The notes under the pieces: generated by a model | What the model saw: the letters and a program-made list of their open reading frames with translations, nothing else | What the model was told of the DNA's origin: nothing | Databases searched by the model: none | Shown here: positions 31,495-37,551 of the stretch, piece by piece | Layout of the letters: every line of letters starts with the position of its first letter | Numbering within the stretch: the first letter of the stretch is position 1 | Source of the DNA: Thermoguttaceae bacterium | Lineage (GTDB): Bacteria > Planctomycetota > Planctomycetia > Pirellulales > Thermoguttaceae | Assembly (NCBI GenBank): GCA_017447745.1 | Contig: JAFSMW010000125.1 | Span: forward strand, 1 to 37,551 | Direction of reading: 5' to 3' | Length of the DNA: 37,551 bases | Position numbers and translations under genes: made by a program

Positions 31495-32647
31495 TTTCTT
31501 TTGCTAATTTATTAAACAACGTAATTCTCTGCCGAATCTCCTCGACGTTGTCGCAGCCGAACTTTTCCGTCAGGACTGTAGCAAGCGTCATGGCGACAAC
31601 CGATTCCAAAACAATCGCAGCGGCGGGAACGGCGCAGACGTCTGACCGTTCGTAAGACGCCTCAGAGGGCTGTTTTGTCGTCAGGTTGATGGACGCCATC
31701 GGCTTGAGCATGGTCGGAATCGGCTTCATTGCAGCGCGGACGACAATGTCCTGAGAGTTTGTCATGCCGGCTTCCAGTCCGCCTGCGCGGTTGGTCGGGC
31801 GGACGAATCCCAGACAATTTGTATTGATTAGTTCGGGGTCGAACCCGATAGCGTCGTGCGCCTGAGAGCCTGGAACGAATCCAGCCTGAAATCCCAAGCC
31901 AATTTCGACGCCCTTGATTGCCTGAACCGCCATGACGGCTTGCGCCAGACGACCGTCGAGTTTGTCCGTCCATTGAGTGTGCGATCCCAGTCCAAACGGC
32001 AAACCGGTTGCGCGAATTTCGATGATTCCGCCGACCGTGTCGCCCGCTTCCCGCGTTTTGTCGATTAAATCGCAGGCTTGTTTATCCGCTTCTGCCGAAG
32101 CCAACGAATAAACCGGGCTGGCGTTTCGTGTTTCGATGGCAGCGTCAAAATCGGAGATCAGGGCAGGGGATGGCTTTAATTCCGCTTCCCCAATTCGGAC
32201 GACGTAAGCCAGAACGCGAACTCCGGCGCAATACTCCAAAAGCTGTTCTGCCAGCGCGCCAGCTGCAACTTTCGCCGCCGTCTCTCGAGCGCTGGAGCGT
32301 TCCAGAATCGGACGGATGCCGTCCTGATATTTGCGAGATCCGGACAGGTCGCCGTGTCCGGGGCGAGGACGTTCCAGTTCCGGCATTTGCGGGAGTTTGT
32401 AGTCTCGGTTTTTCACCCAAAGGGCGACGGGACTACCCAGCGTTCGGTTGACTTTCACCCCGGTAAGAACGTCGACGGTATCCGTTTCGATTTGCTGACG
32501 TCCGCCGCGACCGTATCCGCCCTGACGCAGACGAAGCAGCGCGTCGATTTTATCGGCATCAATTTCCAGCCCGGCAGGGAATCCGTTGAGTAAAGCCAAA
32601 AGACCTTTGCCGTGCGATTCTCCAGCTGTCAAATATGTCAATGACAT
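31490..32647 (-). CDS. aroC: Chorismate synthase
   Basis: It makes chorismate from EPSP, the last common step of aromatic amino acid synthesis, using reduced FMN. The 385-residue length is normal. Conserved motifs are present: TAGESHGKGL at the start, RPRPGHGDLSGSRKY, the RSSARETAAKVAAG block, SQAHDAIGF and GGLEAGMTNSQDIVVRAAMKP. Histidines in GESHG and PGHGD fit the FMN/substrate site. The start at 32647 lacks a Shine-Dalgarno. It has its own candidate promoter and a heptamer element at its stop. Confidence 0.96.
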   Translation of the reverse strand: MSLTYLTAGESHGKGLLALLNGFPAGLEIDADKIDALLRLRQGGYGRGGRQQIETDTVDVLTGVKVNRTLGSPVALWVKNRDYKLPQMPELERPRPGHGDLSGSRKYQDGIRPILERSSARETAAKVAAGALAEQLLEYCAGVRVLAYVVRIGEAELKPSPALISDFDAAIETRNASPVYSLASAEADKQACDLIDKTREAGDTVGGIIEIRATGLPFGLGSHTQWTDKLDGRLAQAVMAVQAIKGVEIGLGFQAGFVPGSQAHDAIGFDPELINTNCLGFVRPTNRAGGLEAGMTNSQDIVVRAAMKPIPTMLKPMASINLTTKQPSEASYERSDVCAVPAAAIVLESVVAMTLATVLTEKFGCDNVEEIRQRITLFNKLAKEK

Positions 32648-32703
32648 TTTAGCAAGTTTTGAGGTTAAGGATTGGTTTATCAGACGCTTGAGGCGCTCTG
32701 TCT

Positions 32704-32731
32704 ATTATATATCACGTCTATTATATATCAA
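32704..32731 (-). promoter_or_regulatory. Candidate promoter of aroC with duplicated -10 region
   Basis: On the minus strand, TTGATA (32731-32726) and TATAAT (32709-32704) are 16 bp apart. The 14-nt word TCTATTATATATCA is directly repeated (32701-32714 and 32718-32731), so a second TATAAT exists 16 bp upstream. Confidence 0.55.
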
Positions 32732-33146
32732 ATCGCCGTCCAATACCAGAGCAATTTTAAACTTTTTATATAATGAAGACAGAGTGAGGGAAAAATTGGT
32801 ATCGCTGCGTTAAATCGACAAAAATTCAGACGAAAAGAGAAAAAACGCTAATTCCCTATGAGAACAGAATTCTGTAATGAGTTGTAAATCTTAGAGTTAC
32901 ATTCAATTAATAAATAAAATAAAAAAATATCGGATAGGGCGCTTGTATTTTTTTTAGAATCAATTAAAATTTATCCAAATTAATTTGATAGAAGCGTTAT
33001 AGAAATGAACGGTTAATAAATTCGTTTGTTACGATAAAAGGGAATTTAACGATTTTTCCGATTGTAGCGAATTTAACATTTTTAACCTTGCGAATTCATT
33101 TCTTAGACCTCAGAATTTCCTGCCTTAAATCCTGCCTTAGTTAAAG
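32732..33146. other. AT-rich intergenic region, no gene seen
   Basis: The stretch between aroC and the FHA gene is strongly AT-rich, especially 32870-33110. It has one TTATCCAAA word (32972-32980) resembling a DnaA box but no cluster. No coding frame, repeat array or clear promoter is supported. Confidence 0.5.
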
Positions 33147-33539
33147 ATGAAAATGTTTCACCGAAGAACGCCAGCAATGGCGCGTCTGTTTGTAACTCGC
33201 GGCGTAGCCTCGACGGATTGCGTATCCATTCCATTGCCTTGTTTGATTGGGCGCGGTCAAGATGCGGACTTATTTGTTGACAGTATGTTGGTTAGTCGAA
33301 GACATTGTTTGCTGGATTTGGTAGACGGAAAAGTTCACATTACTGACTTGGGATCCCGAAACGGTACGTTGGTTAACGGTCAGTATATTTCGGAAAATGT
33401 TTCTGTAGAGTTAGACAATCAGAACGAGTTTTCGGTCGGTTCGTTAACGTTTGAGCTTGAATTCCAGCCGACGGAACTTATTCACGACAACGCTCAAGTG
33501 GTGAGACGCCATTCCCAGACGTCGATGCCGCGCGTCTGA
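33147..33539 (+). CDS. FHA domain protein
   Basis: A single forkhead-associated domain fills the 130-residue protein. The phosphothreonine-binding residues are in place: IGRGQDADLFV, SRRHCLLDL and DLGSRNGTLVNG. Such domains bind phosphothreonine peptides, usually as partners of Ser/Thr kinases. No kinase or phosphatase is next to it. There is no membrane segment, so it is cytoplasmic. The start could be 33147 (first ATG) or 33177 (ATG before ARLFVTRG, closer to the usual domain edge); neither has a clear ribosome binding site. Confidence 0.88.
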   Translation: MKMFHRRTPAMARLFVTRGVASTDCVSIPLPCLIGRGQDADLFVDSMLVSRRHCLLDLVDGKVHITDLGSRNGTLVNGQYISENVSVELDNQNEFSVGSLTFELEFQPTELIHDNAQVVRRHSQTSMPRV

Positions 33540-33888
33540 CTTCCCGATTCCGTTGAGCTCTGAGATTCGTTAGCGCCAAACGGTCAGTTTGCTGTAAAAT
33601 ATCAAGTTTTAAGTGGTTAGTGTAAATTGTGAGTTGCGAATAGCGTTGAACTCCTGAATCCTGACCACTTTTTTTCTAATTCCTGCGCTCTGTTTCTAAC
33701 TCTTTAGTTTCCTGATCCTTATTTTCTCTGATTTCTGAATGAAATTTTAAAATTCCTCTAGCATAAAATTGAAAAATCATATATAATATATAAAGTTGTG
33801 AGTTAGAGGAATAATACAGAAGCGATAACGTTTGCGTTAACGTTTCCCTCATAACTTTTTCATTATCCATTATCAATTTTTCATTATC
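33540..33888. other. Intergenic region upstream of glgP with repeat words
   Basis: AAGTGGTTAGTG words (33609-33620) and CTGAATCCTGACCAC (33652-33666) are degenerate heptamer traces. TATAAT lies at 33782-33787 without a good -35. A small inverted repeat, AACGTTTGCGTTAACG, is at 33827-33842. CATTATC words repeat three times (33862-33890), the last running into the glgP ATG. Confidence 0.45.
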
Positions 33889-36099
33889 ATGAGTCAAACA
33901 GACCCTAACATCAGTAAACAGCTTAAAGATAAACTTGATAGCCTTGGTTTGAATGCGGAATCGCTTTACGACAAGTGCAAAGCCATGGCGAATAACCTTT
34001 GGTGGTCGTGGCATCCGGAAATCATCAACGTCTTTCGCGACCTTGACCCGGATTTGTGGCGTACGCTGGATCACAATCCGATTGCGTTGCTTCGCACCTA
34101 CGAAAACGATCAGGAAAAATTTTACGCTCGAGTGTTTGAGTTGACAATGGAAGGGCGAATCAATTACGCATTCCGCAAACTCAAGCAGTACATGACCGAC
34201 CGTCCGATTTGGGCGAAGACGAACATCGGCGTTTTGGGAGCTCGCCCGGTTGCGTACTTCTCTTTGGAGTTTGGCATTCACGAATCCGTTCCGATTTATT
34301 CCGGCGGTTTAGGCGTTTTGGCTGGCGACCACGTCAAGTCTGCCAGCGGCATGGGCGTTCCGCTGATTGCTGTCGGTCTGTTCTACGACGAAGGGTACTT
34401 CAAACAGCATCTGGATTCCAACGGAAACCAGCAGGAAGAATACATCAACACCAAGATTGAAGATCTGCCCATGCAGCAGGTTCTCGATAAGGACAGCAAA
34501 CCGTTACGCATTCGTATTGAAACGCGAGACGGGGCTATTTTCGCCCGCGTCTGGAAGATTCAGGTGGGGCGCGTAGAACTTTATCTGCTCGACACCGACG
34601 TCGAAGAAAACGAACAGTGCAATCGCAAGCTGACGTCTCGACTTTACGGCGGCACAAACGAAGACCGCATTCGCCAGGAGCTTATCGTTGGCGTCGGCGG
34701 CGTTCGCGCTTTGCGAGCCGTTGGAATCAATCCTGGCGTATACCATCTTAATGAAGGGCACTGCGCTTTTGCGACGCTGGAAGTCATGCGCGATTACATT
34801 CATGAAGACGGCATGTCGTTTGACGAAGCCCAGCACACTGTCAATCGTCAAACCTGTTTTACAACGCATACGCCGGTTCCTGCCGGGCACGACCGATTCA
34901 ATCAGCAGTTGATGGAAAAGTATCTCGAGCCGATGACTCGTTCGCTGGGAATCAGCATTGATCAGCTCATGGCTTTGGGACGCGTTCATCCGGAAGACCA
35001 CAACGAAACGTTCTGCATGACCGTTTTGGGCATGAAAATGGCGCGATACGTCAACGGCGTCAGCAACCTTCACGGCGTTGTTTCCCGACGCATGTGGAAA
35101 GACCTCTGGCCGGATCGCGACGAAAACAGCGCGCCGATTGGTCACATTACCAACGGCGTCCATCTTCCCAGCTGGTTGGCGGGTCCGCTTTGGAATCTGT
35201 ACAACAGAACGTTCGTTCCGGACTGGTACGATCAGATGTACCTGTACGAGGTTTGGAGCGACATCTACAAGATTGAACCGGGCGAACTGTGGGAAACGCA
35301 TCAGCTTCTCAAAAATCAGCTCATTGAATTCGTTCGCCGCCGCGTTACCCGTCAGTGCGTTCGCAGAAACGAAAGCGAGTTCAGCGTCAAAGCCGCTCAA
35401 AACGTGCTTGATCCCAACGCGCTGTTGATCGGTTTTGCCAGACGGTTTGCCACGTACAAGCGCGCAACGCTGTTCATGGACGACCTCGACTGGATGAGAC
35501 GCATTTGCTCTAATCCGGAAAAGCCGGTTCAGTTTGTCTTTGCTGGCAAGGCTCACCCGGCGGACGAACCTGGTAAAGCTCTGATCAAGAAAATTGCTGA
35601 GCTTCGCAAAGACCCGGTTTTGGGAAAGCACATCGTTTTCGTTGAAGATTACGACATCAACGTCGCCCGACATCTGGTTCAGGGCGTTGACGTCTGGATG
35701 AACAACCCGCGTCGACCTCTGGAAGCATCGGGAACGTCCGGACAGAAAGCCGTTCTCAACGGCGTTCTTAACTTCTCCGTTTTAGACGGATGGTGGGCGG
35801 AAGCCTACAACGGCGTCAACGGATTTGCCATCGGCAACGGTCGAGCGCACCGAACGGACGACAGCATTACAGACGCCCGCGACGCGGCTTCGCTTCGCAA
35901 GACGCTGGAAGAAGAGATTATCCCTCTGTTCTATGACCGCGATGAAGACGGCGTCCCGCTGGCGTGGGTGGAACGCATGAAGAACTCTATCGCCTCGTTG
36001 GCGTGGCGATTCAGCGCGCACCGCATGGTGGTTGACTACGTTAAAAAATGCTATCTGCCAGCCGCCGGAAACGTTACCTGCGACATGAACAGAAGGTAA
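33889..36099 (+). CDS. glgP: Alpha-glucan phosphorylase (GT35, GlgP-like)
   Basis: It releases glucose 1-phosphate from glycogen or maltodextrin using PLP. The 736-residue protein belongs to the shorter, bacterial/archaeal-type branch with an N-terminal DUF3417-like segment (NNLWWSWHPEI near residue 40). Motifs: VAYFSLEFGIHESVPIYSGG, GGVRALRAVGINPGVYHLNEGH, TTHTPVPAGHDRF, HITNGVHLPSW, and RRPLEASGTSGQKAVLNG, where the lysine at about residue 620 holds PLP. It is cytoplasmic. The ATG follows CATTATC repeat words and has no Shine-Dalgarno. A strong terminator follows, so it is probably monocistronic. Confidence 0.95.
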   Translation: MSQTDPNISKQLKDKLDSLGLNAESLYDKCKAMANNLWWSWHPEIINVFRDLDPDLWRTLDHNPIALLRTYENDQEKFYARVFELTMEGRINYAFRKLKQYMTDRPIWAKTNIGVLGARPVAYFSLEFGIHESVPIYSGGLGVLAGDHVKSASGMGVPLIAVGLFYDEGYFKQHLDSNGNQQEEYINTKIEDLPMQQVLDKDSKPLRIRIETRDGAIFARVWKIQVGRVELYLLDTDVEENEQCNRKLTSRLYGGTNEDRIRQELIVGVGGVRALRAVGINPGVYHLNEGHCAFATLEVMRDYIHEDGMSFDEAQHTVNRQTCFTTHTPVPAGHDRFNQQLMEKYLEPMTRSLGISIDQLMALGRVHPEDHNETFCMTVLGMKMARYVNGVSNLHGVVSRRMWKDLWPDRDENSAPIGHITNGVHLPSWLAGPLWNLYNRTFVPDWYDQMYLYEVWSDIYKIEPGELWETHQLLKNQLIEFVRRRVTRQCVRRNESEFSVKAAQNVLDPNALLIGFARRFATYKRATLFMDDLDWMRRICSNPEKPVQFVFAGKAHPADEPGKALIKKIAELRKDPVLGKHIVFVEDYDINVARHLVQGVDVWMNNPRRPLEASGTSGQKAVLNGVLNFSVLDGWWAEAYNGVNGFAIGNGRAHRTDDSITDARDAASLRKTLEEEIIPLFYDRDEDGVPLAWVERMKNSIASLAWRFSAHRMVVDYVKKCYLPAAGNVTCDMNRR

Positions 36100-36123
36100 A
36101 ACAAGACAACTCTGAGAACAGAA

Positions 36124-36159
36124 AAAAGGCGCGAAGCATTGGCTTGCTTTGCGCCTTTT
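36124..36159. terminator. Strong bidirectional terminator between glgP and the oxidoreductase gene
   Basis: A 15-bp stem, 36124-36138 with 36145-36159, contains one G-T wobble and has a 6-nt loop. Both ends are A- or T-rich (AAAAGGCGC and GCGCCTTTT), so it works in both directions for the two convergent genes. Confidence 0.9.
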
Positions 36160-36166
36160 ATGTTTC

Positions 36167-36194
36167 AATGGAAAATTGCTAATGGAAAATTGCT
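36167..36194. repeat. Tandem 14-bp repeat next to a stop codon
   Basis: AATGGAAAATTGCT occurs twice in perfect tandem, followed by AATTGCAAATTA, which contains the TAA of the minus-strand gene. It is two steps of a heptamer-type TTGCTAA repeat. Confidence 0.8.
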
Positions 36195-36203
36195 AATTGC
36201 AAA

Positions 36204-37551
36204 TTATCCCAGGTATGCCTTTTGCGTTCGGAGCAGGTCGCGGACAGCGGGGATGTCCACGTTGCGAATGTAGTCGACGTTGGTTTTGACCGCAACGGCG
36301 GCGGCGCAGCCGGCGGCGTGTCCGCTAACCCAGCAAGTCGGAATGACGCGGATGTCGTCTGACATGCGGTGTTCGCCGGAAAGGCTTCTTCCAGCGGTGA
36401 TAATGTTCTCGACGTTCTGCGGCAGCATCGCGCCAAAGGGAATCTGCCATCGCTGATGATTGGCGTTCCAGGAACCGGAATAGGCGAGGAAGTCGTCAAA
36501 TTCCTGATTCGATTCCATGCCCTGCCAGGTAACCGTTTCGACGCCGTCGATAACGCGGGTGATTCTCACGCCCATCTGCGGAGCGGTTTGAGCCAAAAAG
36601 ACGTTGTCCGTACCCGGCTGCTTTTTGAGGTTGAGGTAATTCTGCCAGATGTGCTTTCGGTGCGCCAGTTCCAAGCGAGTCAGTTCTTTGACGTCAACGC
36701 CGTTGGACTGAGGTCCGGACATGTTGACCCAGTTCAGACCGGGAACGGGCGTAACGCTGCCTAAGCCCCGCAGGGGTGGCTGACCCTGTCGTTTGCTGTT
36801 GTCGATTTGATTTAAACCGCCCAGGGTGTGAACCAGCCCGGCGGCGAATTTTCTAACTTGATGTTTCGCCCCGGCGGCTGCGAAAATGTCGCCGTCTCCG
36901 GTCGTGTCGATAACCTGTTTGGCGAGAATCGCCTGCGGACCGGACTTACATTCAAAAATCGCGCCCTTGCAGACGTTGCCGGACATAATCGCGTCCGTTG
37001 CCCAAGAATGAAGCAGAATCTCGACGTTCGCTTCCGTGAGCATTTCCTGTAACAGATACTTGTACGCTTCCGCGTCGATGGTGGGGTTGACGCCGTGTCT
37101 GCGGTTGACGATTCCCAACGGCATCGCTTCCAGACGCTGCATGTATTCCTCGCCAATTCCCTGACAGCAGGAGAACGGCTGTTCTCCTTTGCTTTGCCGC
37201 GCCCAATGTCCCAAAATAACCAGAACCAGCCCGCCTGTCGCCAAGCCGCCGAAATGGTTGTAACGTTCGACAAGCGTTACCTTGACGCCCGCTCGCGCCG
37301 CGGCAATTGCAGCCGTACAGCCCGCCGGGCCGGCGCCGACGACCAGGACGTCGGTTTCGCTGATAGTTGGAATCGTTCGAGCCGGGCGGACGACAGCGCC
37401 GTTTTCAACTCGGCACGGATTGACCTCGTCTGCGACCTCGACGAAATTCAGTTTCCCTCCCAAAGAGGACTCGTCCGCCTTGGCGCTTTGAGGGGATAAA
37501 AACATGCCAGCTGCCGCGCCTGCGGCTGTCGTCAGCGTGGACTTAAGCAAA
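36204..37551 (-). CDS. FAD-dependent oxidoreductase, exported (5' end outside the window)
   Basis: The frame is open at the window edge; 449 codons are present. The first visible residues (LLKSTLTTAAGAAAGMFL then SAKA) look like the hydrophobic part and cleavage site of a Tat signal, so the twin arginines probably lie just outside. The dinucleotide fold is VLVVGAGPAGCTAAIAAARAG near residue 70, followed by VTLVERYNHFGGLATGG, and a second cofactor contact IDTTGDGDIFAAAGA. The C-terminal NIITAGRSLSGEHRMSDDIRV and SGHAAGCAAAVA complete the FAD-binding fold of PF12831-type proteins. Many are found in planctomycetes and related bacteria; the substrate is unknown. Confidence 0.85.
   Translation of the reverse strand, partial: LLKSTLTTAAGAAAGMFLSPQSAKADESSLGGKLNFVEVADEVNPCRVENGAVVRPARTIPTISETDVLVVGAGPAGCTAAIAAARAGVKVTLVERYNHFGGLATGGLVLVILGHWARQSKGEQPFSCCQGIGEEYMQRLEAMPLGIVNRRHGVNPTIDAEAYKYLLQEMLTEANVEILLHSWATDAIMSGNVCKGAIFECKSGPQAILAKQVIDTTGDGDIFAAAGAKHQVRKFAAGLVHTLGGLNQIDNSKRQGQPPLRGLGSVTPVPGLNWVNMSGPQSNGVDVKELTRLELAHRKHIWQNYLNLKKQPGTDNVFLAQTAPQMGVRITRVIDGVETVTWQGMESNQEFDDFLAYSGSWNANHQRWQIPFGAMLPQNVENIITAGRSLSGEHRMSDDIRVIPTCWVSGHAAGCAAAVAVKTNVDYIRNVDIPAVRDLLRTQKAYLG

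Noticed and set aside
32960..33010. A replication origin in the AT-rich gap, given a DnaA-box-like word
   Set aside because: Only one imperfect box was seen and no dnaA, dnaN or box cluster is nearby.
34504..35673. A 389-codon open frame opposite glgP
   Set aside because: It is antisense to the conserved glgP core. The product is compositionally odd with no recognisable motif.

Overview
The window is about 37.5 kb of a bacterial chromosome with intermediate G+C. It most resembles a planctomycete or a related PVC-group bacterium. The signs are exported proteins with squalene-cyclase-like toroid domains, Tat-exported sugar-isomerase-like and FAD-oxidoreductase-like proteins, a long GyrB, an AsmA-like protein and a large share of unrecognised exported proteins. 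The sialic acid genes suggest a host- or mucin-associated lifestyle. The taxonomic call is inference, because no rRNA gene is present.

Layout. The left end (1-5.1 kb) holds the 3' end of nadC, an exported DUF4832-like protein, rpsU and gyrB. At 5.5-12.0 kb, on the + strand, lies a sialic acid (nan) cluster: a MacroD-type macrodomain protein translationally coupled to a kelch/NanM-like beta-propeller fused to a sodium:solute symporter, then N-acetylneuraminate lyase, then an N-acylglucosamine 2-epimerase. Together these would take up and anomerise sialic acid, cleave it to ManNAc and convert that to GlcNAc. No kinase, deacetylase or deaminase is in the window. Between lyase and epimerase sits an IS200-like (RAYT-type) HUH protein flanked by two arrays of hairpin repeats in opposite orientations, a typical REP/RAYT arrangement.

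At 12.2-13.1 kb is a Tat-exported TIM-barrel protein, followed by 1.7 kb without a convincing large gene. Then come a histidine-decarboxylase-like PLP enzyme (14.8-16.0 kb), an exported HEAT-like protein with a degenerate receiver domain coupled to a family 4 uracil-DNA glycosylase (16.4-19.7 kb), an acidic-repeat exported protein, a dicarboxylate/amino acid:cation symporter and a membrane-anchored toroid protein (19.8-25.4 kb). The right part has rplU, two paralogous membrane-anchored ankyrin proteins bracketed by 51-bp direct repeats, an exported alpha/beta hydrolase with a duplicated C-terminal module, an AsmA-like protein, aroC, an FHA protein, glgP and a truncated FAD-dependent oxidoreductase.

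The most unusual feature is intergenic. Almost every gap contains short heptamer-type tandem repeats (GTGGTAA, GAGTGAG, GTAGGCA, GGGAGTA families), often as two inverted arms around a small palindromic core of the form ACGC-n-GCGT. They commonly touch or overlap stop codons, and two such elements lie inside reading frames. The REP hairpins of the RAYT locus recur at 21.8 and 23.6 kb nested inside these heptamer elements.
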